Shown here: piece after piece, positions 33,491-45,569 of the stretch
Layout: the number at the start of each line of letters is the position of its first letter
Numbering within the stretch: position 1 is the first letter of the stretch
NCBI GenBank assembly: GCA_014268975.2
Contig: CP077096.1
Location: forward strand, 2,068,501 to 2,132,500
Source of the DNA: Pseudomonas wayambapalatensis
GTDB taxonomy: Bacteria > Pseudomonadota > Gammaproteobacteria > Pseudomonadales > Pseudomonadaceae
Direction: 5' to 3'
Length of the DNA stretch: 64,000 nt
Position numbers and translations under genes: made by a program
Notes under the pieces: generated by a model
Databases searched by the model: none
The model's input: the letters and a program-made list of their open reading frames with translations, nothing else
Told to the model about the DNA's origin: nothing

Positions 33491-36322
33491 ATGCAAGAAA
33501 GCGTGATGCAGCGCATGTGGGAAAGCGCCCACCTTTCAGGTGGTAACGCTGCATATGTGGAAGAGCTCTACGAGCTCTACCTGCACGACCCTAACGCTGT
33601 GCCAGAAGAGTGGCGCACCTACTTCCAGAAGTTGCCCGCCGACGGCAGCACCGCTACCGACGTATCGCACTCTACGATCCGCGACCATTTCGTACTGCTG
33701 GCAAAGAACCAGCGCCGCGCCCAACCGGTTTCCGCCGGGAGCGTGAGCAGTGAACACGAGAAGAAGCAGGTTGAAGTGCTGCGACTGATCCAGGCCTATC
33801 GTATGCGCGGCCATCAGGCTGCCCAGCTCGACCCGTTGGGGTTGTGGCAGCGCCCTGCGCCCGTAGACCTGTCGATCAATCACTACGGCTTGACCAATGC
33901 CGACCTTGATACGACCTTCCGTGCCGGCGACCTGTTCATCGGCAAAGAGGAAGCGAGCCTACGCGAAATCTTCGAGGCGCTGCAGAAGACATATTGTCGC
34001 ACCATTGGCGCCGAGTTCACCCACATCGTCGATTCCGAGCAACGCAGCTGGTTCCAGCAGCGCCTCGAAAGCGTTCGTGGCCGTCCTGACTTCTCCGTTG
34101 ACGTGCAGACTCACCTGCTCGAGCGCGTTACCGCGGGCGAAGGCCTGGAAAAATACCTGGGCACCAAGTACCCGGGTACCAAGCGCTTCGGTCTGGAAGG
34201 CGGCGAAAGCCTGATTCCGATGCTGGACGAAATGATTCAGCGTTCCGGCTCCTACGGCACCAAGGAAGTCGTGATCGGCATGGCCCACCGTGGCCGTCTG
34301 AACGTGCTCGTCAACACCTTCGGCAAGAACCCGCGCGAGCTGTTCGACGAGTTCGAAGGCAAGAAGATGAACGAGCTGGGCTCCGGTGACGTGAAGTATC
34401 ACCAGGGCTTCTCCAGCAACGTCATGACCCCTGGTGGTGAAGTCCACCTGGCAATGGCGTTCAACCCGTCCCACCTGGAAATCGTCTCGCCAGTGGTAGA
34501 GGGTTCGGTTCGTGCCCGCCAGGACCGCCGCAACGACACCGTTGGCGACAAGGTCCTGCCGATCTCGATCCACGGCGACGCGGCCTTCGCAGGCCAGGGC
34601 GTGGTCATGGAAACCTTCCAGATGTCGCAGACCCGCGGTTTCAAGACCGGCGGTACCGTGCACATCGTGATCAACAACCAGGTTGGCTTCACCATCAGCA
34701 ACCCGCTGGACGCGCGCTCCACCGAGTACGCCACCGACGTGGCCAAGATGATCCAGGCGCCGATCCTGCACGTGAACGGCGACGATCCGGAAGCTGTGCT
34801 GTTCGTGACACAACTGGCCATCGACTACCGCATGCAGTTCAAGCGTGACGTGGTGATCGACCTGGTCTGCTACCGTCGTCGCGGCCACAACGAGGCCGAC
34901 GAACCGAACGGCACCCAGCCGCTGATGTACCAGCAGATCACCAAGCAGCGCACCACCCGTGAGCTGTACGCCGACGCGCTGATTCAAGCCGGTCGCATCG
35001 ACGCCGAGCGCGCCCAGGCCAAGATCGACGAATACCGCAACGCGCTGGACAACGGCCTGCACGTGGTCAAGAGTCTGGTCAAGGAGCCGAATCGCGAGCT
35101 GTTCGTCGACTGGCGTCCGTACCTGGGCCATGCCTGGACTGCGCGTCACGACACGCGCTTCGACCTCAAGACCCTTCAGGAACTGTCGGCCAAGCTGCTC
35201 GAGCTGCCAGAAGGTTTCGTCGTCCAGCGCCAGGTCGCCAAGATCTACGAAGACCGTCAGAAGATGCAGGCCGGTGGCTTGCCGATCAACTGGGGTTATG
35301 CAGAGACCATGGCCTACGCCACCCTGCAGTTCGAAGGTCACCCGATCCGCATGACCGGCCAGGACATCGGCCGTGGCACCTTCTCGCACCGTCACGCGGT
35401 GCTGCACAACCAGAAGGACGCCAGCACCTACGTTCCGCTGAAGAACCTGTTCCCAGGCCAGCCGAAGTTCGAACTGTACGACTCCTACCTGTCGGAAGAA
35501 GCCGTACTGGCCTTCGAATACGGCTACTCCACCACCACGCCGAATGCGCTGGTGATCTGGGAAGCCCAGTTCGGTGACTTCGCCAACGGTGCGCAGGTGG
35601 TGATCGACCAGTTCATCACCAGCGGCGAGCACAAGTGGGGTCGTCTGTGCGGCCTGACCATGCTGCTGCCGCACGGCTACGAAGGCCAGGGCCCCGAGCA
35701 CTCCTCGGCCCGTCTGGAGCGTTACCTGCAGCTGTGCGCCGAGCACAACATCCAGGTGTGCGTGCCGACCACGCCCGCGCAGATCTACCACCTGCTGCGT
35801 CGTCAGGTCATCCGCCCGCTGCGCAAGCCGCTGATCGTGCTGACGCCAAAGTCGCTGCTGCGCCACAAGCTGGCCATCTCGACGCTGGAAGATCTGGCAG
35901 AAGGCTCGTTCCAGACCGTGATCCCGGAAATCGATGCCATCGATCCGGCCAAGGTCGAGCGCCTGGTGCTGTGCAGCGGCAAGGTCTACTACGACCTGCT
36001 GGAAAAACGTCGTGCCGAAGGCCGCGAAGACATCGCCATCGTGCGTATCGAGCAGCTGTATCCGTTCCCTGAGGACGACCTGGTCGAGATCCTGGCGCCT
36101 TACACCAACCTCAAGCATGCAGTGTGGTGTCAGGAAGAGCCGATGAACCAGGGTGCCTGGTACAGCAGCCAGCATCACATGCGCCGTATCCTGGGCCGCC
36201 ACAACAAGGCGCTGGTCCTGGAATACGCCGGTCGCGACGCTTCTGCCGCGCCAGCCTGTGGTTACGCATCGAAGCACGCCGAGCAGCAGGAAAAACTGCT
36301 GCAAGACGCGTTCACTGTCTAA
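33491..36322 (+). CDS. sucA: 2-oxoglutarate dehydrogenase E1 component
   Basis: 943 residues. Thiamine diphosphate enzyme that decarboxylates 2-oxoglutarate. Visible: the SucB-binding N-terminus SGGNAAYVEELYELYLHDPNAVPEEW, the active-site IGMAHRGRLNVL, HGDAAFAGQG, the thiamine diphosphate motif region up to NNQVGFTIS, and GQDIGRGTFSHRHAVL. Followed at 42 bp by sucB. Confidence 0.98.
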   Translation: MQESVMQRMWESAHLSGGNAAYVEELYELYLHDPNAVPEEWRTYFQKLPADGSTATDVSHSTIRDHFVLLAKNQRRAQPVSAGSVSSEHEKKQVEVLRLIQAYRMRGHQAAQLDPLGLWQRPAPVDLSINHYGLTNADLDTTFRAGDLFIGKEEASLREIFEALQKTYCRTIGAEFTHIVDSEQRSWFQQRLESVRGRPDFSVDVQTHLLERVTAGEGLEKYLGTKYPGTKRFGLEGGESLIPMLDEMIQRSGSYGTKEVVIGMAHRGRLNVLVNTFGKNPRELFDEFEGKKMNELGSGDVKYHQGFSSNVMTPGGEVHLAMAFNPSHLEIVSPVVEGSVRARQDRRNDTVGDKVLPISIHGDAAFAGQGVVMETFQMSQTRGFKTGGTVHIVINNQVGFTISNPLDARSTEYATDVAKMIQAPILHVNGDDPEAVLFVTQLAIDYRMQFKRDVVIDLVCYRRRGHNEADEPNGTQPLMYQQITKQRTTRELYADALIQAGRIDAERAQAKIDEYRNALDNGLHVVKSLVKEPNRELFVDWRPYLGHAWTARHDTRFDLKTLQELSAKLLELPEGFVVQRQVAKIYEDRQKMQAGGLPINWGYAETMAYATLQFEGHPIRMTGQDIGRGTFSHRHAVLHNQKDASTYVPLKNLFPGQPKFELYDSYLSEEAVLAFEYGYSTTTPNALVIWEAQFGDFANGAQVVIDQFITSGEHKWGRLCGLTMLLPHGYEGQGPEHSSARLERYLQLCAEHNIQVCVPTTPAQIYHLLRRQVIRPLRKPLIVLTPKSLLRHKLAISTLEDLAEGSFQTVIPEIDAIDPAKVERLVLCSGKVYYDLLEKRRAEGREDIAIVRIEQLYPFPEDDLVEILAPYTNLKHAVWCQEEPMNQGAWYSSQHHMRRILGRHNKALVLEYAGRDASAAPACGYASKHAEQQEKLLQDAFTV

Positions 36323-36364
36323 CGCCTTCGCGCACCTGAAACCGAATTTAAGGAAACACTGATA

Positions 36365-37585
36365 ATGGCTATCGAGATCAAAGCCCCAACCTTCCCGGAA
36401 TCGGTTGCCGATGGCACCGTGGCCACCTGGCACAAGAAGCCGGGCGAAGCCGTCAAGCGTGACGAGCTGATCGTCGACATCGAGACCGACAAGGTCGTCC
36501 TGGAAGTTCTGGCCACCGCTGATGGCGTGCTGGGCGACATCGTCAAGGGCGAGGGCGACACCGTCCTGTCCGACGAAGTCCTGGGTTCGATCGTTGAAGG
36601 TGGCGCCGCTGCTGCTGCGCCTGCTGCTGCCGCTGCTCCGGCTGCCGCTCCGGCCGCCGCCGCCGATGCAGGTGAGGACGACCCGGTTGCCGCGCCTGCC
36701 GCGCGCAAACTGGCCGAAGAGAACGGTATCGACCTGGCCACCGTTTCCGGTACTGGCAAAGGCGGTCGTATCACCAAGGAAGACGTGGTGGCTGCAGTCG
36801 CCAACAAGAAGTCGGCCCCTGCCGCACCTGCTGCCAAGCCGGCTGCCGCTGCCGCTGCTCCGGTTGTCGTCGCTGCTGGCGATCGCACCGAGAAGCGTGT
36901 GCCGATGACCCGTCTGCGCGCCAAGATCGCTGAGCGTCTGGTCGAAGCCCAGTCGAGCATGGCCATGCTGACTACCTTCAACGAAGTCGACATGACCGAA
37001 GTCATGGCCCTGCGTTCGAAGTACAAGGACCTGTTCGAGAAGACCCACAACGGCGTACGCCTGGGCTTCATGTCGTTCTTCGTCAAGGCCGCCACCGAGG
37101 CGCTGAAGCGCTTCCCGGCAGTCAACGCTTCGATCGATGGCAACGACATCGTTTACCATGGCTACGCGGACGTCGGCGTTGCCGTCTCCAGCGACCGTGG
37201 CCTGGTGGTACCGGTGCTGCGCAATGCCGAGTCGATGTCGCTGGCCGAGATCGAGAACGGCATCGCCACCTTCGGCAAGAAGGCCCGTGACGGCAAGCTG
37301 TCGATCGAAGAGATGACCGGCGGTACCTTCACCATCACCAACGGTGGTACCTTCGGTTCGATGATGTCGACCCCGATCGTCAACCCGCCGCAGGCCGCGA
37401 TCCTGGGTATGCACAACATCATCCAGCGTCCGATGGCGATCAATGGCCAAGTGGTCATTCGCCCGATGATGTACCTGGCGCTGTCCTATGACCACCGCCT
37501 GATCGACGGCAAGGAAGCGGTAACCTTCCTGGTGACCATCAAGAACCTGCTGGAAGATCCGTCCCGTCTGCTGCTGGACATCTAA
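36365..37585 (+). CDS. sucB: 2-oxoglutarate dehydrogenase E2, dihydrolipoamide succinyltransferase
   Basis: 406 residues. The lipoyl domain carries Lys43 in [10 protein letters not shown]. An Ala/Pro linker (80-100) leads to the E1/E3-binding domain ([20 protein letters not shown], 105-135), a second Ala-rich linker, then the catalytic core ending in [13 protein letters not shown] with the catalytic His. Forms the cubic core of the complex. Confidence 0.98.
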
Positions 37586-37587
37586 TC

Positions 37588-39117
<1,530 letters not shown>

Positions 39118-39287
39118 TTATAAAAACCACGGCGGGCTGCCCGTCGTGGGTCTTGCGTGCAAGATCCACCGCGGAATGTCCGCCGGACCGGGCCACCGGA
39201 AAAATCCGGGGTTAACGGTCACAGGTGGCGCGGCTCTGGAAACAGCGCAGCGCCGAAGCGCAGTACCTAACGAAGACGGTAAAAAGC

Positions 39288-40454
39288 ATGAATCTTCACG
39301 AGTATCAGGGTAAACAGCTGTTCGCTGAGTACGGCCTGCCAGTTTCCAAGGGTTTCGCTGTCGATACCCCTGAGCAAGCCGCAGAAGCCTGCGACAAGAT
39401 CGGCGGTTCCGAGTGGGTTGTAAAAGCCCAGGTCCACGCTGGTGGTCGCGGTAAGGCGGGCGGCGTCAAGCTGGTTCGCAGCAAGGAAGACGCCAAGGCG
39501 TTCGCTGCGCAGTGGTTGGGCAAGAATCTGGTGACCTACCAGACTGACGCCAACGGTCAACCAGTCTCCAAGATCCTGGTCGAATCCTGCACTGACATCG
39601 CCAAAGAGCTGTACCTGGGCGCTGTAGTGGATCGTTCGAGCCGTCGTATCGTGTTCATGGCTTCCACCGAAGGTGGCGTGGACATCGAGAAAGTCGCTCA
39701 CGAAACTCCTGAGAAGATCCTCAAGGCTACCATCGACCCGCTGGTCGGCGCTCAGCCGTTCCAGGGTCGCGAGCTGGCTTTCCAGCTGGGCCTGGAAGGC
39801 AAGCAAGTACAACAGTTCGCCAAGATCTTCGTAGGTCTGGCCAAGCTGTTCAAGGACCATGACCTGGCCCTGCTGGAAGTGAACCCACTGGTGATCAAGG
39901 CCGACGGCGACCTGCACTGCCTCGATGCCAAGATCAACATCGACGCCAACGCCATGTACCGTCAGCCTAAGCTGAAGACCTTCCACGACCCGTCCCAGGA
40001 CGACGCCCGTGAAGCCCACGCTGCCAAGTTCGAACTGAACTACGTAGCGCTGGAAGGCAACATCGGCTGCATGGTCAACGGTGCCGGTCTGGCCATGGGT
40101 ACCATGGACATCGTCAACCTGCACGGCGGCAAGCCAGCCAACTTCCTCGACGTTGGTGGTGGTGCTACCAAGGAACGCGTTACCGAAGCGTTCAAGATCA
40201 TCCTGTCCGACAGCAATGTCGCGGCCGTTCTGGTCAACATCTTCGGTGGTATCGTTCGTTGCGACATGATTGCCGAAGGCATCATCGGTGCAGTGAAAGA
40301 AGTCGGCGTGAAAGTACCGGTCGTTGTCCGCCTCGAAGGCAACAACGCCGAACTGGGCGCTAAAGTACTGGCAGAAAGCGGTTTGAACATCATTGCGGCA
40401 ACCAGCCTGACCGACGCTGCTCAACAAGTTGTCAAAGCTGCGGAGGGCAAGTAA
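39288..40454 (+). CDS. sucC: Succinyl-CoA synthetase beta subunit (ADP-forming)
   Basis: 388 residues from [18 protein letters not shown]; longer upstream extension lacks similarity. ATP-grasp fold with [16 protein letters not shown] and the CoA-ligase signature [30 protein letters not shown]. Overlaps sucD by one base (TAATG). Confidence 0.98.
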   Translation: MNLHEYQGKQLFAEYGLPVSKGFAVDTPEQAAEACDKIGGSEWVVKAQVHAGGRGKAGGVKLVRSKEDAKAFAAQWLGKNLVTYQTDANGQPVSKILVESCTDIAKELYLGAVVDRSSRRIVFMASTEGGVDIEKVAHETPEKILKATIDPLVGAQPFQGRELAFQLGLEGKQVQQFAKIFVGLAKLFKDHDLALLEVNPLVIKADGDLHCLDAKINIDANAMYRQPKLKTFHDPSQDDAREAHAAKFELNYVALEGNIGCMVNGAGLAMGTMDIVNLHGGKPANFLDVGGGATKERVTEAFKIILSDSNVAAVLVNIFGGIVRCDMIAEGIIGAVKEVGVKVPVVVRLEGNNAELGAKVLAESGLNIIAATSLTDAAQQVVKAAEGK

Positions 40455-41338
40455 TGAGCGTCCTGATCAATAAAGACACCAAAGTCATCTGCCAGGGCTT
40501 CACCGGCTCGCAGGGTACTTTCCACTCCGAACAAGCCATCGCCTACGGCACCAAGATGGTCGGCGGCGTCACCCCAGGCAAGGGTGGCACCACCCACCTG
40601 GGCCTGCCGGTGTTCAACACCGTCAAGGAAGCTGTGGAAGCTACCGGCGCTGACGCTTCGGTCATCTACGTTCCGGCTCCGTTCTGCAAGGACTCGATCC
40701 TGGAAGCGGCCTTCGGCGGCATCAAGCTGATCGTCTGCATCACCGAAGGTATTCCTACCCTCGACATGCTGGACGCCAAGGTCAAGTGCGACGAGCTGGG
40801 TGTCACCCTGATCGGCCCTAACTGCCCAGGCGTCATCACTCCGGGCGAGTGCAAGATCGGCATCATGCCAGGCCACATCCACTTGCCAGGCAAGGTCGGT
40901 ATCGTGTCGCGTTCCGGCACCCTGACCTATGAAGCGGTCAAGCAGACCACCGACGCCGGTTTCGGCCAGTCGACCTGTGTCGGCATCGGTGGCGACCCGA
41001 TCCCAGGCTCCAACTTCATCGACATCCTGAAGCTGTTCCAGGAAGACCCGAAGACCGAAGCGATCGTCATGATCGGTGAGATCGGCGGTTCGGCTGAAGA
41101 AGAAGCTGCTGCCTACATCAAGGCCAGCGTCACCAAGCCTGTCGTTTCCTACATCGCTGGTGTTACCGCTCCTGCGGGCAAGCGTATGGGCCACGCTGGC
41201 GCCATCATCTCCGGCGGTAAAGGCACTGCAGACGAGAAATTCGCTGCACTGCAGGACGCTGGCGTGAAGACCGTGCGTTCCCTGGCTGACATCGGCAAGG
41301 CCCTGGCCGAGCTGACTGGCTGGGAAGCCAAGAAGTAA
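40454..41338 (+). CDS. sucD: Succinyl-CoA synthetase alpha subunit
   Basis: 294 residues. CoA binding [14 protein letters not shown]; the phosphohistidine lies in [18 protein letters not shown]. With SucC it makes ATP from succinyl-CoA. Last gene of the TCA cluster. Confidence 0.98.
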   Translation: MSVLINKDTKVICQGFTGSQGTFHSEQAIAYGTKMVGGVTPGKGGTTHLGLPVFNTVKEAVEATGADASVIYVPAPFCKDSILEAAFGGIKLIVCITEGIPTLDMLDAKVKCDELGVTLIGPNCPGVITPGECKIGIMPGHIHLPGKVGIVSRSGTLTYEAVKQTTDAGFGQSTCVGIGGDPIPGSNFIDILKLFQEDPKTEAIVMIGEIGGSAEEEAAAYIKASVTKPVVSYIAGVTAPAGKRMGHAGAIISGGKGTADEKFAALQDAGVKTVRSLADIGKALAELTGWEAKK

Positions 41339-41363
41339 GTAACACGCTATACCCCCCACGCGC

Positions 41364-41391
41364 ACAAAGGCCACCTTCGGGTGGCCTTTGT
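41364..41391 (+). terminator. Intrinsic terminator after sucD
   Basis: ACAAAGGCCACC / GGTGGCCTTTGT stem with a TTCG-type loop. The following gap to brnQ (41392-41726) shows no gene. Confidence 0.85.
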
Positions 41392-41726
41392 CGTTCTGGG
41401 TCGTCCCGCGATGGGCCCGGAAATGACAACTCAGATTATTCGATCGGGCCCATAGGATTTTTCCAGCAGACGATGGTTTCAATCCGAGGATAATCCAGCC
41501 ATCCTCGGTCACGCAGACGACAAACACATACGCACATCGGACAACCAGCACCATTGCAGTGCGTTTGCCCGGCAAATTCTGTAACCTACGCGTTCACTCT
41601 GTGCCCGTACCCCAAAAGGGAACGACACGCTAAACGGGTCTGGCTCATCAAGCCGGGCAGCATTTCCCTCATCCATGTGGAAATCCCTTCTCGAATCCCG
41701 ATTTCAGCAGTGTGGTACTTCCTTAA

Positions 41727-43040
41727 ATGAAAGTGTTAAAAGGCCAGGATATCCTGGCGCTTGGCTTTATGACGTTCGCGCTTTTCGTCGGTGCGGGCAA
41801 TATCATCTTCCCGCCTATCGTTGGCCTGCAGTCCGGCCCGCACGTATGGATGGCGGCGCTGGGCTTCCTGGTCACCGCCGTGGGTCTACCAGTCATTACC
41901 GTGGTTGCCCTGGCGAAGGTCGGTGGCGGGATGGATGCCCTGAGCAGCCCGATCGGCAAGTTCTTCGGCGGCCTGTTGGCGGCAGTCTGCTACCTCTCGG
42001 TCGGCCCGCTGTTCGCTACCCCGCGCACCGCGACCGTTTCGTTCGAGGTGGGTGTGGCGCCACTGACCGGTGAAAGCCCGCTGGCGCTGTTCATCTACAG
42101 CCTGGTGTACTTCGCTGTGGTGCTGGCCGTGTCGATGTATCCGGGCAAGCTGCTCGATACCGTCGGTCGCTTCCTGGCACCGCTGAAGATCATCGCCCTG
42201 GCGGTGCTCGGCATTGCTGCCTTCGCGCTGCCAGCGGGCTCGATTGGTGACGCGCAGCCGGCTTACGTCGCAGCTCCGTTCTCCCAAGGCTTCATCAATG
42301 GCTACCTGACCATGGATACCCTCGGTGCCCTGGTGTTCGGCATCGTCATCGTCAACGCCATCCGTTCGCGCGGTGTGGAGTCGCCCAAGCTGATCACTCG
42401 CTACGCCATCATCGCCGGTCTGATCGCCGGTGTCGGCCTGGCGCTGGTGTACATCAGCCTGTTCCGCCTCGGCGCCGGCAGCCATGAGATCGCTGCGAAC
42501 GCGAGCAACGGTGCTGCGGTTCTGCATGCCTACGTGCAGCACACCTTCGGCTCGCTGGGCAGTGGTTTCCTGGCCGTGCTGATCGCGCTGGCCTGCCTGG
42601 TCACTGCCGTGGGCCTGACCTGTGCCTGTGCCGAGTACTTCAGCCAGATCCTGCCGCTGTCGTACCGTGCCCTGGTGGTGATCTTGGCGGGCTTCTCGCT
42701 GCTGATCTCGAACCTGGGCCTGACCAAGCTGATCATGTTCTCGATCCCGGTGCTGACCGCCATCTACCCGCCATGCATCGTGGTCGTGGGCCTGAGCTTC
42801 GTGAAGGACCTGTGGAACTCGCCGGTACGCATTCTCGCGCCGGTCATGCTCGTTTCGCTGCTGTTCGGCATGGTCGATGCGATCAAGGGCAGCAGCCTGG
42901 CGCACATCCTGCCGGACGCGGTGGCGCACTTGCCGCTGAGCGAGCAGGGCCTGGCCTGGCTGGTGCCTTCGGTGATCGCCCTGGCCGCCGCGGTGGTCTG
43001 TGATCGTCTGCTCGGCAAGCCACGCGAGGCGCTGGCCTGA
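41727..43040 (+). CDS. brnQ: Branched-chain amino acid:cation symporter
   Basis: 437 residues with about 12 membrane helices. N-terminus [21 protein letters not shown] is characteristic of the LIVCS family that imports Leu, Ile and Val with Na+ or H+. The ribosome-binding site is weak. A 388-bp leader precedes it and could contain regulatory structure. Closed by an intrinsic terminator. Confidence 0.95.
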   Translation: MKVLKGQDILALGFMTFALFVGAGNIIFPPIVGLQSGPHVWMAALGFLVTAVGLPVITVVALAKVGGGMDALSSPIGKFFGGLLAAVCYLSVGPLFATPRTATVSFEVGVAPLTGESPLALFIYSLVYFAVVLAVSMYPGKLLDTVGRFLAPLKIIALAVLGIAAFALPAGSIGDAQPAYVAAPFSQGFINGYLTMDTLGALVFGIVIVNAIRSRGVESPKLITRYAIIAGLIAGVGLALVYISLFRLGAGSHEIAANASNGAAVLHAYVQHTFGSLGSGFLAVLIALACLVTAVGLTCACAEYFSQILPLSYRALVVILAGFSLLISNLGLTKLIMFSIPVLTAIYPPCIVVVGLSFVKDLWNSPVRILAPVMLVSLLFGMVDAIKGSSLAHILPDAVAHLPLSEQGLAWLVPSVIALAAAVVCDRLLGKPREALA

Positions 43041-43104
43041 TGGGTGAAGCCTGCAGCAGGTGCTGGCCACAAGCCTATGGGCACTTGCTGGATGTTTGAA
43101 CCCG

Positions 43105-43137
43105 AAGCCCCGTATCCGAAAGGATGCGGGGCTTTTT
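43105..43137 (+). terminator. Intrinsic terminator after brnQ
   Basis: AAGCCCCGTATCC / GGATGCGGGGCTT stem with GAAA loop, then a T-run. Confidence 0.93.
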
Positions 43138-43152
43138 GCTGGCTACTGTTTC

Positions 43153-43176
43153 TGTAGGAGCGGGCTTGCCCGCGAA
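43153..43176. repeat. REP element
   Basis: TGTAGGAGCGGGCTTGCCCG plus CGAA, the typical P. putida-group REP palindrome. It lies in the gap between brnQ and the DUF599 gene. Confidence 0.85.
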
Positions 43177-43286
43177 CAGGCCCGCCCTGGCAAGATGGTT
43201 TTCACAACCTCAGTGTGCCTTTCATCGATAGCCAGCGTCGAATCCGCAGGCCAACCTCTTTATGCCCCGCCTTACGGAAATCCTGC

Positions 43287-44036
43287 ATGACCTTCATCCA
43301 AAGCAATCTCCACAACCTGCTGGCCGTCGCCTGGTTTGCGCTGTGCTGGGGCGGCTACACCCGCTACGCTACCTGGAAGGGGCGCGACACTGCGTGCCTG
43401 GCCAGCGTCCTGCATCTCTACCGGGAAGATTGGATGCGTCGCATGCTGCTGCGCGACAACCGCATCGCCGACGCCAGCGTGATCGGCAACCTGGAGCGCA
43501 ACGCGTCTTTTTTTGCCTCGAGCACTCTGATCATCCTGGCAGGCATCCTCACCGTGCTCGGCGCCTCCGATCGTGCGCTGTCGCTGTTAGCCGACCTGCC
43601 GCTGGTGCAGCAGGCCTCGCAGGGGATGTCGGAGATCAAGCTGCTGTGCCTGGCGCTGGTGTTCGTCTATGCCTTCTTCACCTTCAGCTGGTGCATGCGC
43701 CAATACAATTTCGCTGCGGTGCTGGTGGGGTCGGCGCCGATGATTGGTGAGCGGCAGGTCAGCGAGCTTGAGCGCAAGGCCTTCGCCTCGCGGGCGGCGC
43801 GGGTACTGTCGCTGGCGGCCAACCAGTTCAACCTTGGATTGCGTTCTTACTATTTCGGCATGGCCATGCTGAGTTGGTTCGTCAGCCCGTGGATGTTCAT
43901 GCTGCTGAGTATCGGCGTCGTATTCATTCTGTACCGACGGGAGTTCCACTCCCATGTATTGGAAGTGATGGTCTTCACTCCCACCGAAAGTGTGCAGAGT
44001 GAAGCGGGCAAGGAGACTTCGGTGAATATGAATTGA
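43287..44036 (+). CDS. DUF599 membrane protein
   Basis: 249 residues from the ATG at 43287 (MTFIQSNLHNLLAVAWFALCW). Four predicted membrane helices (about 8-25, 75-95, 118-140, 190-220). Family-like features: GGYTRYA, REDWMRRMLLRDNRIADASVIGNLERNASFFASS. Function unknown. Followed by a terminator. Confidence 0.85.
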   Translation: MTFIQSNLHNLLAVAWFALCWGGYTRYATWKGRDTACLASVLHLYREDWMRRMLLRDNRIADASVIGNLERNASFFASSTLIILAGILTVLGASDRALSLLADLPLVQQASQGMSEIKLLCLALVFVYAFFTFSWCMRQYNFAAVLVGSAPMIGERQVSELERKAFASRAARVLSLAANQFNLGLRSYYFGMAMLSWFVSPWMFMLLSIGVVFILYRREFHSHVLEVMVFTPTESVQSEAGKETSVNMN

Positions 44037-44077
44037 TCAACGCTGACTGAAGCGTTTCATCAGTTAATTGCAGGTAC

Positions 44078-44106
44078 AAAAAAACCCGACGCAAGTCGGG
44101 TTTTTT
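44078..44106. terminator. Bidirectional intrinsic terminator
   Basis: AAAAAAACCCGAC / GTCGGGTTTTTT stem with GCAA loop, between convergent DUF599 and lipoprotein genes. Confidence 0.93.
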
Positions 44107-44118
44107 CGTTCAGCATAA

Positions 44119-44394
44119 TTACTGCTTGGCAGGTTCGGCCGGAGCAGTGGAAGGCGCCGGGGTGGAAGGCTGGGCTTCCTCGGCGGCTTTCTGCTGCGCT
44201 TCGGCCTGATCTTTGGCGGCTTCGGCGTTTTCCTTAGCGGCCTCGTTCACTTTATCCTGAGCCTCGCCCATCTTCTCCTGGGCTTGCTCGGCATGTTGCT
44301 GTGCGTCCTGGGCTTTGTCTTCGCTCGCCTTGTCGCAAGCAGCCAGGCCCATGGCAGCGGCCAGCATCAGAGCAAAAGCAAAAGGTTTACGCAT
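44119..44394 (-). CDS. Small Ala/Glu/Lys-rich lipoprotein
   Basis: 91 residues. Signal and lipobox LAAC (Cys20). The rest is an almost pure helix of Ala, Glu, Lys and Gln (AQQHAEQAQEKMGEAQDK..), then a Pro/Ala/Thr tail. It resembles Lpp-like or colicin-type coiled-coil lipoproteins. The ATG at 44394 follows AAGGAGAAA. Function unknown. Confidence 0.82.
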   Translation of the reverse strand: MRKPFAFALMLAAAMGLAACDKASEDKAQDAQQHAEQAQEKMGEAQDKVNEAAKENAEAAKDQAEAQQKAAEEAQPSTPAPSTAPAEPAKQ

Positions 44395-44549
44395 GGGGTG
44401 TTTCTCCTTGGTGGAATAACTTACTTGAAACCTTCGAGTCCATCCGCCAGCCATAAGTTCAACGCAGGTTGCAGATATATAACACCCCGTTCTATATCGA
44501 CTTTTCCCTGGGTTTGTGAAATGTCGAGTCGGCAAGGAGTACGCGGACC

Positions 44550-45026
44550 ATGAGTGAGACGGCCTTGATGGCGATGGCTGGACGTTTTCTTTCAGCGCTA
44601 AGGCATTGCCAGGTGTTGCAGATGCGTGTCCATCACGCTGATGCCGAGGGCATGACCCTGATACTGCCCTGGTCGGAAGCGATCGTTGGCAATCCACAGA
44701 CTGGCGCCGTCCATGGCGGTGTGCTGACCACGCTGATGGACACCACCTGCGGCATGGCCACCCTTTGTGTACTGCCGCAGTTCGAAGTCTGCCCGACCCT
44801 GGACCTGCGTATCGACTACATGCATCCTGCGCAGCCTGGCAAGGACATCCATGGCCATGCCCAATGTTATCGCGTCACCCGTGATGTGATCTTCACCCGC
44901 GGTACGGCCTATCAGGACGACCCTGCTCAGCCGATCTGTCAGGTGGTCGGCACCTTCATGCGTCTTGGGCAGGAGGCCCGAGGTGGTATCCGTTTCGGCA
45001 GCGGCCTCAAGGAGGGCAGGGCATGA
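44550..45026 (+). CDS. PaaI-family hotdog thioesterase (first of a pair)
   Basis: 158 residues, hotdog fold. The motif NPQTGAVHGGVLTTLMDTTCG contains the catalytic HGG-D arrangement of PaaI thioesterases. LDLRIDYMHPAQPGKDIHGHAQ follows as the typical beta strand. Hydrolyses an acyl-CoA; substrate unknown. Overlaps the next gene by 4 bp. Confidence 0.88.
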   Translation: MSETALMAMAGRFLSALRHCQVLQMRVHHADAEGMTLILPWSEAIVGNPQTGAVHGGVLTTLMDTTCGMATLCVLPQFEVCPTLDLRIDYMHPAQPGKDIHGHAQCYRVTRDVIFTRGTAYQDDPAQPICQVVGTFMRLGQEARGGIRFGSGLKEGRA

Positions 45027-45481
45027 TTCCCGAGGATGTTCGCAAGCAGCTGATTCAGGCCCATGCCCGCGGCGACTATGCGCCGTTGCTGGCGCTGATT
45101 CCCTACGCCGCGCTTATCGGCATCGAATGCGAGCGCCAGGGCGATGACCTGCTGTTCCGCCTGCCGGCCAATCAGGACAACATCGGCAACCCCTTGCTGC
45201 CGGCCATCCATGGAGGTGTCATTGCAGGTTTCATGGAGCTTTCGGCGGCGCTCTATTTGTTGATCTTCAGCGAAAGCCTCAGTATTCCCAAGATCATCGA
45301 CTTCTCCATCGACTACCTGCGCGCCGGGCACTACCGCGACACTTATGCCCAGTGCCAGCTATGGCGCCAAGGCCGTCGAGTGACCAACGTGGCGATCACC
45401 GCCTGGCAAGGCGATCGCGACTCGCCCATCGCCACCGCTCGGGCGCATTTCAAGATCGAACCGCATAAGCCCTTGAAATAG
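45023..45481 (+). CDS. PaaI-family hotdog thioesterase (second of a pair)
   Basis: 152 residues. NPLLPAIHGGVIAGFMELSAA carries the HGG motif with Glu in place of the Asp of its partner, and KIIDFSIDYLRAGHYRDT matches the next strand. The pair may form a heteromer or have divided substrate ranges. Confidence 0.88.
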   Translation: MIPEDVRKQLIQAHARGDYAPLLALIPYAALIGIECERQGDDLLFRLPANQDNIGNPLLPAIHGGVIAGFMELSAALYLLIFSESLSIPKIIDFSIDYLRAGHYRDTYAQCQLWRQGRRVTNVAITAWQGDRDSPIATARAHFKIEPHKPLK

Positions 45482-45569
45482 TCGGACATGCCCCCATCTG
45501 TTGAGCATCTGCCCGGCCACGCGCAATTGCCGTCGGGTGCAATGACCAACAGATCGGAGTTTGAAGACG

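Noticed and set aside
33959..37495. Long open frame (over 1,100 codons) on the minus strand
   Set aside because: It lies antisense to sucA and sucB, whose motifs are unmistakable. It reflects strong G/C bias at third codon positions and has no family-like motifs.
44395..44697. Longer form of the small lipoprotein
   Set aside because: The lipoprotein signal starts at 44394 after a good ribosome-binding site; upstream residues would hide it.
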